Shown here piece by piece: positions 36,026 through 45,143 of a stretch of 64,000 nt of DNA; positions within the stretch are counted from its first letter, which is position 1, and each line of letters starts with the position of its first letter. The stretch spans positions 49,630-113,629 of the forward strand of contig JAHBVK010000014.1 in NCBI GenBank assembly GCA_019637555.1. Direction: 5' to 3'. The notes beneath the pieces were generated by a model, which worked only from the letters and a program-made list of their open reading frames with translations, searched no databases and had not been told where the DNA came from. Source of the DNA: Anaerolineae bacterium. Its GTDB lineage: Bacteria; Chloroflexota; Anaerolineae; Aggregatilineales; UBA2796. The translations under genes were made by a program, and so were the position numbers.

Positions 36026-37102
36026 TTACCAGCGGACCAGTACGCGCGTGCCGACGGGTGCCCAGTTATAGAACCATTCTGCCTCTGGCGTGGGTAAGTT
36101 CACGCAGCCATGACTCATGGGATGCCCAAAATTGTTGTGCCAGTAAGTGCCATGCAAGCCATAACCGCGATAGAAGTACATCACGTAGGGTACATTGGGC
36201 AGATAGTAGCCCGGACCAGTCATCAACTGTGCTTGATACTTCACATAAATATTGTACTCGCCAACAACTGTGGGCGTGCCCGGTAGACCAGTCGAAACAA
36301 GCACGTTGCGCAGCAATTCGCCATTTTCGTAGGCATAAACGCGCTGTTCACTCAGTACCACAAGTATCAACTTGCCGTTGCTGCTAGGTGCAGTTGGTGG
36401 TGCAGGTACATAATCCGCCGCCGCAACGCTAGCGTCAGGAATAATCAGCACCATACCAGCGTAAATTAGATTCGGATTGGAGAGGTTGTTGGCGGCAGCG
36501 ATACTCGTCCACGGCACACCATACTTCTGCCCGATCTGTGACAATCCCTCGCCCGCTTGCACCACATGTGTGCGCTGACCTGCTGAAGCGGTAGTCGTGT
36601 TTGTAGTCGTCGAACTGCTAGTGCCCGTATCGCCTGTCTGCGCGGCGGAAGCGCCGGGAATATACAGCTTCTGTCCCACGTAGATCACGTTAGGATTAGC
36701 CAGACTGTTCGCCTGCACGATTTGCTGCCAGGTAACGTTGAATTTCGCCGCAATGCTTTTGAGGGTGTCACCGCGCTGCACGGTGTAGTAAGACCCTTCG
36801 CTGCTGGTTGATGCTACTGCCTGTTGGGCAGGTTCTTCTTGCACGGCAACCGTTGTCGTGCCGTCGCCCGCGCCGGGAATGATCAGCTCCTGCCCAACGT
36901 AAATCTGTGAAACATCGTAGATACCATTTGCCGCTGCGATCTGCTGGACTGTGACGCCATACTGCAGCGCGATCCGGTACAGATTTTCGCCCTGTTGTAC
37001 GACATGTTTAGTGCCGCCCTGCGCGTAGCTAACTACGGGGAGGAAAAGTGTAAGCGCGAGGATTACCAATACGATCAGTCGGACTCGGCGCAGCGGGTTC
37101 AT
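36026..37102 (-). CDS. LysM and L,D-transpeptidase (YkuD) protein
   Basis: 358 residues. A signal peptide (about 1-28, VVSYAQGG) is followed by three LysM domains at about 31-75, 106-150 and 182-225, each with the YTVQRGDTL/IAxxxxV-type pattern and a closing VGQxLxIPG. A Ser/Thr-rich linker separates the second and third. The C-terminal YkuD catalytic domain (about 243-358) has HGTYWHNNFGHPMSHGCVNL, with the catalytic His and Cys in SHGCVN. It is an exported enzyme that cross-links or anchors at peptidoglycan by L,D-transpeptidation. Monocistronic. Confidence 0.95.
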   Translation of the reverse strand: MNPLRRVRLIVLVILALTLFLPVVSYAQGGTKHVVQQGENLYRIALQYGVTVQQIAAANGIYDVSQIYVGQELIIPGAGDGTTTVAVQEEPAQQAVASTSSEGSYYTVQRGDTLKSIAAKFNVTWQQIVQANSLANPNVIYVGQKLYIPGASAAQTGDTGTSSSTTTNTTTASAGQRTHVVQAGEGLSQIGQKYGVPWTSIAAANNLSNPNLIYAGMVLIIPDASVAAADYVPAPPTAPSSNGKLILVVLSEQRVYAYENGELLRNVLVSTGLPGTPTVVGEYNIYVKYQAQLMTGPGYYLPNVPYVMYFYRGYGLHGTYWHNNFGHPMSHGCVNLPTPEAEWFYNWAPVGTRVLVRW

Positions 37103-37308
37103 CTTATAATTCCTGTGGAAATTAAGGTACTCAGGTCTGACGCCTCTAACGTTACACTAACATTCAGCGTGTCGTCAACTTTTTCTAAGCAAGGGACACG
37201 TTAATACATGTTTCAAGCGCATCTCAATTTGCCTATGCTTTACTGCCCACTCAATTCCCTGCTCTTTCACACTCCGAATCTATTTGCCGTCAGTGTGCAG
37301 CTATACTT

Positions 37309-39129
37309 ATGCGTATGCGTATTCTAAGACTATCCTTCGGCTCATCGTTCCTCTTTGCGGCGCTGCTGGCATTGATCACGGTATCTGTGCGAGGCAATGA
37401 GTACGAGTGTATCCGTTATACTGGCTTCGGTTTGCTCGATGGCGCGCTGCTTGACGGTGCAACCGGCGGCAGATTTGGCGCTGCGCGTCCAGCAGTGATC
37501 CCCGGCACTGCCACCATGTATGCGCGCTCTCCTGATGGTAACTGGATCGCCTATACCGAACCGCGTGCAAACTCGACTTTGCTCGACCTCAAATTGATCA
37601 AGACATTGGGAGTCGGACGGCGGATCATCTACACCTACGACGCTAACATAACAAATTTCAACTTCCGCTGGTCACCGGATAGTAAACAGCTATCAGCCTA
37701 CGAGAGCTTCAATCTGGAAAACCGTTCCCGCTTCGTTACTATTCCTCTGGATCGCCCGATCCTCGTCACTGAGCTTCAGGGAAGCGGTGGAGGCTTGTAT
37801 TCGTACTTCGATTATTCGCCTGATGGACGCTATCTCGTCACTATTGAAGATCAGTATCCCGATACTCTCGTGGTAACGATCTGGCATCCGGAGAGCATGA
37901 CGCCGATCCTGACCGTGCAGCAAGACACGGCATTGCCGCCTAATATGTACCAACCTTATATCTGGTCGCGCGATAGTACGCGTTTCGCCACCACCTTTAC
38001 GAGCAATGGTGTCTCCACGCTGTTAATCCTCAATCCAGAGGAAGGCACACAGCAGACATTTACTCTCTCAAAAACAGGCAGTGGTGTAATGGAGTTGGTC
38101 TGGTCGCCGGACGCCAGCCGACTCGCCGTGATCACCAGTGCTGATGGTGGTATGACAAGTTTGCGCAGCATTGAGATCATTACTCTGGCGGCTAAAAAGC
38201 AGTTGATAGTCACTGATACTGCCTTAGCAATGACTCAAGCAGATGGAACTTTCTTGCCCTATACCGCGGAGTGGTCGGTCGATAGTCAAACGCTGTACTT
38301 TCTGGAAAACCACGAGGAGCGCATTGTCGGGGATCTGATTTCCTTGAAGATCGATGAGAACAGCCGTCTGACACTGGCGAAGCGGCTGCGTTATCGTCCT
38401 AGTTTCATGCTCGGTGGAATGTGGGCATGCGTGGTTGCTGCTGATGATCGTGCCGATCTTGTGCGCTTGCCGCCTTACGAGCCTTTGACCATAGCCCTCT
38501 CCAATGGCAGTTGGTGTGTTAATCCGTTGTCGTCGTCGGATGGCGAAATGATGGTTGTGCCTTCATATCGCAGTTGGAACTGGGTAACTCGTGAGGGCGA
38601 AACGGGCGCCCTTGATCCTGAACTTGTACCGCTGTACTGGACACCGGACAGCCGTTGGCTGATAGCAACTGGCAGTTCAGAAAATTACGCTGAAAGCACC
38701 AATCTTTACCGCATTGAGGTGCGAACAGGAGAAACCCATCTGATCATGAGCGGCGCGGTGTCAATGTCCTCTGTGTCTCCCGATGGTAAATGGGTAGCCG
38801 CACAGAAACTCGTCAAGGGCACAGCGGTCTTGACCATAACCTCGATTGATGGATCACAAACGTATGAACACACGCTCGATAGTTGGCTGTCCAGTCTGCG
38901 TACCCAACTGGTTTGGGCACCAGATAGCAGCAAGTTGGTCTTTGGTTATCCCACCGGCACGAATAATCTGACTACTTATTCAGGGATTACAGTAGAAGTA
39001 ATCGATACGAAGGGTACGATACTGCGGCGATTTAATTCGCCACCCTACATTGGTGACTGGACAGGGGTTGCTGAAACTGCTCATTGGACGATGTGCGGCA
39101 GCAATGTCGAAATGCCAGCACAGAGCTGA
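37309..39129 (+). CDS. Exported TolB-like beta-propeller protein
   Basis: 606 residues. The N-terminal signal or anchor is at about 6-28 (LRLSFGSSFLFAALLALITV). The rest is a beta-propeller of the TolB/WD40-like PD40 type: I count at least eight SPDG/SPDS-type motifs, for example YSPDGRYL, WSPDASRL, WTPDSRWL, VSPDGKWV and WAPDSSKL. No catalytic domain is attached. It is probably an extracytoplasmic binding or scaffold protein. Monocistronic; no partner can be named from context. Confidence 0.75.
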   Translation: MRMRILRLSFGSSFLFAALLALITVSVRGNEYECIRYTGFGLLDGALLDGATGGRFGAARPAVIPGTATMYARSPDGNWIAYTEPRANSTLLDLKLIKTLGVGRRIIYTYDANITNFNFRWSPDSKQLSAYESFNLENRSRFVTIPLDRPILVTELQGSGGGLYSYFDYSPDGRYLVTIEDQYPDTLVVTIWHPESMTPILTVQQDTALPPNMYQPYIWSRDSTRFATTFTSNGVSTLLILNPEEGTQQTFTLSKTGSGVMELVWSPDASRLAVITSADGGMTSLRSIEIITLAAKKQLIVTDTALAMTQADGTFLPYTAEWSVDSQTLYFLENHEERIVGDLISLKIDENSRLTLAKRLRYRPSFMLGGMWACVVAADDRADLVRLPPYEPLTIALSNGSWCVNPLSSSDGEMMVVPSYRSWNWVTREGETGALDPELVPLYWTPDSRWLIATGSSENYAESTNLYRIEVRTGETHLIMSGAVSMSSVSPDGKWVAAQKLVKGTAVLTITSIDGSQTYEHTLDSWLSSLRTQLVWAPDSSKLVFGYPTGTNNLTTYSGITVEVIDTKGTILRRFNSPPYIGDWTGVAETAHWTMCGSNVEMPAQS

Positions 39130-39177
39130 CCATTGTAGGGCAGGCTAATGGTGCTGCCCTACGATCAGGTGCATAAA

Positions 39178-39687
39178 TTATAGATAGCGAGCGATGCCCA
39201 TGCCGATGAGCGCAACCGCCATCAGCACAAAGCTGATCCGCGAGTGCGAGGACAGGCTCACGATCTGGTCACGCAGCAACGGCATTTTGTCCGAGGCAAT
39301 GATTTGGGTACCATCGGGAACAAATTGAGCTAAAGATTGACCAAGCTCCTTGGTTGCCCGTCCTGTCACCGCACCTCCATGTATCCCTGCCGCAATGCCT
39401 GCTAGTGCGCCGATGCCGAGTGCCATGTTGCCGATCCGCGAAAAATGACTGCCAGAATTACCGACGACATACAACAATATGCCTGCTAGCATGGTTATTC
39501 CGGCGACCATCGGGAATAGCTTGGCAAACGACGTCTTGGTGAATAGCGACTTCAAGAAGCGCGATCCAGTTTCACCTGCCGACAACGCTGCCGGAAGCAC
39601 GAAGAACGCCATAGTAGCGCCTAATCCGACCCAGGCGAATGCTGCGATGATGTGTAATAAGCGAAGCAAAATGAGTACGATGTCCAT
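39178..39687 (-). CDS. Four-helix membrane protein next to a cytochrome c
   Basis: 169 residues, four predicted membrane helices. The first helix contains LLRLLHIIAAFAWVGLGATMAFFVLPAAL, a His-bearing pattern seen in CopD/DUF2269-type membrane proteins that may bind haem or metal. Its start lies 17 bp downstream of the cytochrome c gene on the same strand, so the two are surely co-transcribed. This suggests a small membrane electron-transfer or redox module. Family assignment is tentative. Confidence 0.65.
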   Translation of the reverse strand: MDIVLILLRLLHIIAAFAWVGLGATMAFFVLPAALSAGETGSRFLKSLFTKTSFAKLFPMVAGITMLAGILLYVVGNSGSHFSRIGNMALGIGALAGIAAGIHGGAVTGRATKELGQSLAQFVPDGTQIIASDKMPLLRDQIVSLSSHSRISFVLMAVALIGMGIARYL

Positions 39688-39704
39688 GCTGACTTCTCCT
39701 TAGC

Positions 39705-40112
39705 TTAGAGGGTAAGTAAGTAAGCGATCAAGTCGGCGATTTGCTGTGGGGTCAGTTGCCGACCATATTGAGCATACATGACGTTTCCAAAACCGCTAAC
39801 GATATAGTTACCCGGCTGCACGATGCTAGTATACGTATATGCCTCAACGGAGCTACCGTTGGCGTGTACCTTTGCGTTAGCGGCATAGTTCTGCAAACCG
39901 GGACCGACAACTACTGAGTCATTCAAACTGTGGCAACCGGCGCAAGAAGGCGCGCCATTGATCGACTCGCTGAACAGCGTCGCGCCGCGACTAGGATCAC
40001 CAGCAGGTAAATCGGTGGGCATTTCGGCATTTGCCCCGGTAACACCACACCCACTTAATACTAAGCTTAGTGCGACCAACGCCAGCAGACTGACAATACT
40101 CCAAGACCTCAC
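39705..40112 (-). CDS. Lipoprotein c-type cytochrome
   Basis: 135 residues, GTG start with GGATA upstream. The signal sequence ends in a lipobox (LVLSGC, Cys about 22), so it is a membrane-anchored lipoprotein. One class I cytochrome c domain follows: haem motif CAGCH at about 57-61, a later Met (GNVMYAQYG) that can be the distal ligand, and the usual ending QQIADLIAYLLTL. It is an extracytoplasmic electron carrier. Cotranscribed with the four-helix membrane gene after it. Confidence 0.92.
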   Translation of the reverse strand: MRSWSIVSLLALVALSLVLSGCGVTGANAEMPTDLPAGDPSRGATLFSESINGAPSCAGCHSLNDSVVVGPGLQNYAANAKVHANGSSVEAYTYTSIVQPGNYIVSGFGNVMYAQYGRQLTPQQIADLIAYLLTL

Positions 40113-40235
40113 GGAACTATCCTTTTACAACTTGCTAGTTACTTGGCTAGATTGTTGATTTGCGGTTGTTCTGATGAATACGCAGCACATCCTGATTCTG
40201 TTTCTATCGAGGCATGTCTGCAAGGGTGAATCTAG

Positions 40236-40859
40236 TTAATTTGCAATTTCCACCGTCGCGCAGAATATCGCCGGATTGCTAAGCTGCTTGACCATGTAAT
40301 CCGCTAAATCCGCCCGCCTGATTTGCCAACCATTCTTCAAATGCTCGTTAAGTGCGGTGTGATACTGCTCCGTGCGAACTCCATCGACCATGCGAGGCGG
40401 TCGCATGATTGTCCAGTCAAGGCTGCTCGCTTTGATCATTGTCTCCATGCGTATCAGGTCGGAGTAGGACTCTTTGAACACCCGCCACAGGACTAGCTTA
40501 GCGGCAATGCGCTGCCACAGAGGACCCGGCTCAAGCCCGTTGGCAGAGATTGCGAACAGTCGGCGTACTTGCGCGGCATGCATTGCCCGAATAATGTTGC
40601 CGACACCTTGCGAATACAGCACAGTCGGCGCACGATCATGGACGCCGAGTGCCGAGATCACAGCCTCTTGTCCTTCTACTCCGCGCTTCACCGCCGCCAG
40701 ATCGAGCGCGTCACCCTGCAACACTGTAAGCTTTTCATGCTGGATCGGGATTGCACTTGGGCGACGCGCTACCGCTGTCACTTCATGACCAGCCATTAAT
40801 GCCAACTCCACTACGTGCTTACCAGTGCCTCCAGTCGCGCCGAATACCGCTATTCTCAT
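40236..40859 (-). CDS. NAD(P)-binding SDR/NmrA-like oxidoreductase
   Basis: 207 residues. Rossmann motif GATGGTGKHV (8-17) at the N-terminus, then VTAVARRPSAI and LQGDALDLAAVKRGVEGQEAVISALG of the NAD(P)-binding-10/NmrA type; WTIMRPPRMVDG is the late family block. It lacks an obvious catalytic Tyr-x-x-x-Lys pair, so it may be a reductase or sensor of atypical SDR type. Its start overlaps the stop of the upstream ECF41 sigma gene (ATGA). This is the classic arrangement in which an ECF41 factor controls an oxidoreductase or epimerase partner. Confidence 0.88.
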   Translation of the reverse strand: MRIAVFGATGGTGKHVVELALMAGHEVTAVARRPSAIPIQHEKLTVLQGDALDLAAVKRGVEGQEAVISALGVHDRAPTVLYSQGVGNIIRAMHAAQVRRLFAISANGLEPGPLWQRIAAKLVLWRVFKESYSDLIRMETMIKASSLDWTIMRPPRMVDGVRTEQYHTALNEHLKNGWQIRRADLADYMVKQLSNPAIFCATVEIAN

Positions 40860-41794
40860 TGTTTCACCTCGTTCTCACTCTTGCTTACCCCCTTCAACTT
40901 GTCAGGGTTACCTATCACCCTAATTGCAGTGATCATCCCCTGCTCAACCGTGATCGACAGCACTAGAAAAACCTTCCCCTCAGTTCGCAGCAATAATGCT
41001 GGCTCACCATTAACCTGCGCCCGTTCAGTGGCAAACATCACTCCGGATGTCGTCAAGCGCTGTGATGCCAGTACAAACTTTGCTACTACTTCGCGTCCAT
41101 GTAGTGGATGGAGGAGCGCACCTCGCACTTTACCGCCACCATCTGCCCACAGCGTCACATCTTCCGCTAGAAATTTCATCAAGCCGTCTAGTTCACCACT
41201 GCCTACCGCCTCTACGAATTGATCCAGTAGTTGACGGTGTGCTTCCGGCGTCGGCTTGAAGCGTGGTCGATTTTCCGCGATGTGCTTCTTAGCGCGACTA
41301 AACATCTGGCGGCAAGCGGCTTCCTCTTTTTCCAATGCAGCCGCGATCTCGCTGTATTCATAGTCAAAGACTTCCCGCAGTAGGAATACAGCGCGCTCCA
41401 AGGGTGTTAGGTGTTCCAACAGCGTCAAAAACGCCAGCGATAGCGACTCGTGGAGTTCCGCTTGTCGTGTGGGAATGATCTGCTCGCTCTCGTCTGCTGC
41501 CATCAGCAGCGGTTCCGGTAGCCAGTGACCAACGTAGCTTTCTTGCTGTACTCGCCGCGATTGCAGGTGATTGAGGCATAACCGTGTGACCACCGTGCTC
41601 AAGAACGCACGATGCGATACGATCTCCGTCGTATTGGTGGACTGATAGCGTAGGTACGCTTCCTGCACGATGTCCTCCGCCTCGGTCACGCTGCCGAGCA
41701 TCCGATAAGCGATGGAGAACATCAACGGACGATTTGTTTCGAACTGCGCTACCGCTTGCGTTTGCTGATCTGCCATCATTTTTCTCAGTGCCAT
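40856..41794 (-). CDS. ECF41 (SigJ-type) sigma factor with fused SnoaL-like domain
   Basis: 312 residues from the ATG at 41794 (GTG 41797 and internal ATGs at 41779 and 41776 are alternatives). Sigma region 2 runs FSIAYRMLGSVTEAEDIVQEAYLRY (about 28-52) and region 4 LTPLERAVFLLREVFDYEYSEIAAALEKEEAACRQMFSRAKKHI. A C-terminal SnoaL-like domain of about 110 residues carries WADGGGKVRG; the DGGGK element is the ECF41 hallmark and tunes sigma activity without an anti-sigma factor. A matching promoter is 42 bp upstream of the start, so it is probably autoregulated. It is translationally coupled to its SDR partner. Confidence 0.92.
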   Translation of the reverse strand: MALRKMMADQQTQAVAQFETNRPLMFSIAYRMLGSVTEAEDIVQEAYLRYQSTNTTEIVSHRAFLSTVVTRLCLNHLQSRRVQQESYVGHWLPEPLLMAADESEQIIPTRQAELHESLSLAFLTLLEHLTPLERAVFLLREVFDYEYSEIAAALEKEEAACRQMFSRAKKHIAENRPRFKPTPEAHRQLLDQFVEAVGSGELDGLMKFLAEDVTLWADGGGKVRGALLHPLHGREVVAKFVLASQRLTTSGVMFATERAQVNGEPALLLRTEGKVFLVLSITVEQGMITAIRVIGNPDKLKGVSKSENEVKQ

Positions 41795-41838
41795 CACTCA
41801 ACTCAATCCAATCTACCTTAGTGAACATCACAACAGTA

Positions 41839-41865
41839 GACCGATGTGCACACGATTTTGTGACA
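41839..41865 (-). promoter_or_regulatory. Candidate ECF41-dependent promoter
   Basis: On the minus strand: TGTCACA (41865-41859), 15-bp spacer, CGGTC (41843-41839). From memory, ECF41 sigma factors recognise a TGTCACA -35 and a CGTC -10. The -35 is an exact match, the -10 differs by one base. Located about 42 bp before the sigma gene start. Confidence 0.55.
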
Positions 41866-41970
41866 TGGTGATACAAACAAGTTGCCATTGAGGGGAGATT
41901 CCCGCAACCTGAAAATCGTTAGTGGTCGTTAGATGCGAAGTATTGAAGTGGCAGTATTCCAAGTATGAAG

Positions 41971-43404
41971 CTAAGGTATCGAGGGCACGCCATATTCCGC
42001 CACGACGACACCCGCCAACACATCGACACGTAACAGCACGGCGTTTGCAGGAACGTGATAATCCGTTTCGATCTTAGTTCGGTTTGCCGTCCAATCCATC
42101 AGATATGGCTGCCCCAAGCGATGCGGCGAAAATTCGGCATAACCAATAACCAACCAGAATCCCGACTCTGTGATCGTCGTGGCACTGTCCAGAACTCGCA
42201 GCGGAAGATCACCCGGATCATAGAATGACAGCGAAATTGCTGCATTCAGTTCTGTCGTGTAGATTGCTTCGCCCGTCTTGTGTTCCAAGCGAATTACTGT
42301 CGCTGCCGCGCGCCATTCTTCACGCCGATTCTCGGGATTGAAAGGTATTTGCCAGCAGCCGATCAACATAATGGCGATCACCGCCAAGCTGATTACTCGC
42401 TGGAACATTGCTTGTCTTAAGCTGGCGATGCCTGCCGCGATCAAGATTACTAGTCCCGGCAGCAAGATGATCAGGTAGCGGTCGCCATAAACGGGGCGGC
42501 GTGTACCCACTAACCAGACTACCAGAAGCGGTGATAACCAGATCAGTGGCAGCGAAATCCGATTGCGAAGCACCCACAGCAGACCGATCAATGCTAATGC
42601 CCCTATCAGCAGCAATCCCAGTGCAAAAACAACATCCAGTTGCGGCAGATAACCGAGCGTGAAGTTCCAGAAGGTATAGAGCAAGTCGGCGGCAGTCGAG
42701 ATCGGGAACCATGAGGCAGCGAAGCGCAACTGCCCACTGTTCGTTTGATACATAAAAACGTACCACGCCACCAACGGCACTAAGGCTACTCCGTTTACCA
42801 GCATCCAGGGCAACAGTTTGTTCGGATAACGGCGCAAACTGGTCGCCAGATGGATGAACTGCACGAAGGGAATTAGCAAACCAAACAGATTGGTGATGAA
42901 AAGCAGCGCATGACTGACCAATAATACCAGCCACCAACGCCCCGATCCGCGCGTGAGTAGAGCAACAAATGCCCACATCGCAACTACTGCCAACAGCAGC
43001 ATCAGCGAATAGGGACGCGCTTCCCGAGAATAATGCATGTGAAAGGCATTGATTGCCAGCAGCAGCGCCGTCCACAGTGCTATTTGCGGTTTGTGAGGGA
43101 TCATCCGCTTGGTTAATCGGTAGATCACGGCTATCGACAGCAAGCCAAATGCTGCGGTCAGCAAGCGCAAGACCAACTCAACGTTGTTTGGCGGTAGAAT
43201 TGAATGGATCAAAGTGTAGAACAGCGGCATTTTGGTGCCTTCGAGCGCGATGCCGCGATATAACTCGGCTAGAGGCATTCGGGCAAAGTAAACGCCGAAC
43301 AACTCATCGAACCAAAAGCCCTGAGATGAAATCAACGGGATGCGTAAGATTGCTCCCAGCAGCAAGATGGCGGTCAGAATCCACAGATTGCGTTTACCCA
43401 TCAT
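41971..43404 (-). CDS. GT-C family (GT39/PMT-like) membrane glycosyltransferase
   Basis: 477 residues from the ATG at 43404; a GTG at 43434 is in frame. It has about ten to twelve membrane helices. The first extracytoplasmic loop has FWFDELFGVYFARMPL, with the Asp-Glu pair expected of GT39/ArnT-like enzymes. FHMHYSREARPYSLMLLLA is the conserved second-loop motif. These enzymes transfer sugars from polyprenyl-phosphate donors to protein or lipid acceptors outside the membrane. Thr/Pro-rich surface proteins in this window would be plausible acceptors, but that is inference. Confidence 0.85.
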   Translation of the reverse strand: MMGKRNLWILTAILLLGAILRIPLISSQGFWFDELFGVYFARMPLAELYRGIALEGTKMPLFYTLIHSILPPNNVELVLRLLTAAFGLLSIAVIYRLTKRMIPHKPQIALWTALLLAINAFHMHYSREARPYSLMLLLAVVAMWAFVALLTRGSGRWWLVLLVSHALLFITNLFGLLIPFVQFIHLATSLRRYPNKLLPWMLVNGVALVPLVAWYVFMYQTNSGQLRFAASWFPISTAADLLYTFWNFTLGYLPQLDVVFALGLLLIGALALIGLLWVLRNRISLPLIWLSPLLVVWLVGTRRPVYGDRYLIILLPGLVILIAAGIASLRQAMFQRVISLAVIAIMLIGCWQIPFNPENRREEWRAAATVIRLEHKTGEAIYTTELNAAISLSFYDPGDLPLRVLDSATTITESGFWLVIGYAEFSPHRLGQPYLMDWTANRTKIETDYHVPANAVLLRVDVLAGVVVAEYGVPSIP

Positions 43405-43509
43405 TACGATCCGTTTGCTGTCATTGCCACACACCGATCCCGGCGCTATAGTTTACGACCTGATGAGCCAAGTACACATCTCAACCATAAACCAGTCTGG
43501 ACTCCCGCT

Positions 43510-44703
43510 GTGACCGATCATCTGGACGACAACCAACACGACGCCGACCACGAAATCGAACTGCCTAGCGCAGAGACTCCAGCGGATTCACCCGCTGAGA
43601 TCCCTACCGTCGTACCTGATGCTCACATCGCGCCGGAGTTCACCCCCGACATGATCGTTGAGGCGGAACCCTCACAGCCAGCACAGCCGAAGCCCAAGGC
43701 AAAACCACGCCCCAAGCAGATCGCACCGCAGTTCATCGAAGAAGATACACCGCCGCGCAAACCTTCGCGTCCTGTCCGCACCGCGCGTGATGAAGCTGAA
43801 GCGCTACGGAAAGAACGCAGCAAATCGCGCAATGCTCGATCCCGCGCCCGCGCGGTGCCACAAAAACCCAGCGTGCCACGGTTCACCTTTGTCACCATTG
43901 TCAGCACCTTTCGTTCGATCACAGTCACTTTTGCGGCGGCGGTGATCGTCGCGACCATCTTCATGTGGTGGACTTCACCGGACTTCTTGCCTTCGCGTAC
44001 GCGCAATCAACTTGCGCCCGTGCAAGCGACTGCCCGTCCGGTGCTGGCAACACGCACACCTGTCCCTACGCCGATCTGGTTCAACCGCATCGGCATAATC
44101 GCGGGACACTATGGCAATGACTCCGGTACGGTTTGCCCCGATAACTACACGGAAGCAGAGGTTACACTGGCTGTTTCGCAGAAACTCGTTGCTATGCTGC
44201 GTGGCAAAGGCTTCAACGTCGATCTGCTAGAGGAATTTGATGATAGGCTGGCAGGCTATCAGGCAGCCGCGATCATCTCGCTTCATGCGGACTCTTGCGA
44301 CCCCGAATTTGGCAGCGGATTCAAGAATGCTTACCCGATCCTGCGAGAAGCAATCCGTGAGCAGGATATTCGGCTGGATGAATGCGTCAAGACCAATTAT
44401 GCCGCGATCACTAATCTAGAATTCTTGCCTAACCAAATCACTCCTGCGATGACTGAATATCATGCCTGGAGGCAGATCGCGCAGACGACGCCTGCCAACA
44501 TTCTTGAATTGGGCTTGATGGCAGCAGATCGGCAATTGTTAGAGAAAAATCAGGACTTGCTGGCGACAGCGATCTATAATGGCATTATGTGTTTTCTAGA
44601 GCCGAAAGCACTGGCGACGCAAGTAGCCGCCACTCAGATCGTTGCCACCGATATCGCTACCGAGCCAGTAGTGCCCACTGCTACCAGCGCAACACAACCA
44701 TAA
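43510..44703 (+). CDS. Membrane-anchored N-acetylmuramoyl-L-alanine amidase (Amidase_3-like)
   Basis: 397 residues with a GTG start; no better start exists in frame. A long N-terminal cytoplasmic region (1-135) is Pro/Glu-rich, then Arg/Lys-rich. One membrane helix at about 138-155 (ITVTFAAAVIVATIFMWW) is followed by a Thr/Pro linker. The Amidase_3-type domain has zinc ligands His in IIAGHYGND, Glu in YTEAEVT and His in ISLHAD; a late LELGLMAADRQLLEKNQDLLATAI fits the catalytic Glu strand. It hydrolyses the amide between MurNAc and the peptide. The long cytoplasmic tail is unusual. Divergent from the glycosyltransferase. Confidence 0.82.
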   Translation: MTDHLDDNQHDADHEIELPSAETPADSPAEIPTVVPDAHIAPEFTPDMIVEAEPSQPAQPKPKAKPRPKQIAPQFIEEDTPPRKPSRPVRTARDEAEALRKERSKSRNARSRARAVPQKPSVPRFTFVTIVSTFRSITVTFAAAVIVATIFMWWTSPDFLPSRTRNQLAPVQATARPVLATRTPVPTPIWFNRIGIIAGHYGNDSGTVCPDNYTEAEVTLAVSQKLVAMLRGKGFNVDLLEEFDDRLAGYQAAAIISLHADSCDPEFGSGFKNAYPILREAIREQDIRLDECVKTNYAAITNLEFLPNQITPAMTEYHAWRQIAQTTPANILELGLMAADRQLLEKNQDLLATAIYNGIMCFLEPKALATQVAATQIVATDIATEPVVPTATSATQP

Positions 44704-44774
44704 GTAATAAAGAGCTACAGCGACTGAAATGTCGTTATCGTTAGTGTGATCAATAGGGAGTCTAACGGAAGCGT

Positions 44775-45143
44775 ATGCACAGAGAATTAGTTATGTATGG
44801 ACGTACCACGCCCTGCCCATTTATTTCGACGGCAAAGCGGGTACTGGATCGCGAAGGCATTCCGTACCGCGAACTGTATATCGACAAAAACAAGGAACAC
44901 GAGCAGCGAGTCCTGGACTGGACAGGATTCCTCTCCGTGCCTACGCTGATCATCGCGGAAGCGGGCGAGGAACTGCCCTATGAGACTCCGCTGCCATTGG
45001 CGAAAGGGGCATCGCCTCGCGGGATCAATCGCGGATCGATGATCACCGAAGCAAACGAAGAAGAACTGCTGCGCTGGCTGCAGCAGCACGGTTTATATCA
45101 GCCTGCTACGCCCACTACTCCTGTAGCGGCGGCAAGTGATTGA
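44775..45143 (+). CDS. Glutaredoxin-like protein with monothiol CPF site
   Basis: 122 residues. Thioredoxin fold with LVMYGRTTPCPF at the start (C14-P-F) and FLSVPTLII as the cis-Pro strand. The active site has only the first cysteine, as in monothiol glutaredoxins, which often handle Fe-S clusters or glutathione-mixed disulfides. RGSMITEANEEELLRWLQQHG is a helical end. Its stop overlaps the next start by one base (TGATG), so it is translationally coupled to the histidine phosphatase gene. Confidence 0.85.
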   Translation: MHRELVMYGRTTPCPFISTAKRVLDREGIPYRELYIDKNKEHEQRVLDWTGFLSVPTLIIAEAGEELPYETPLPLAKGASPRGINRGSMITEANEEELLRWLQQHGLYQPATPTTPVAAASD

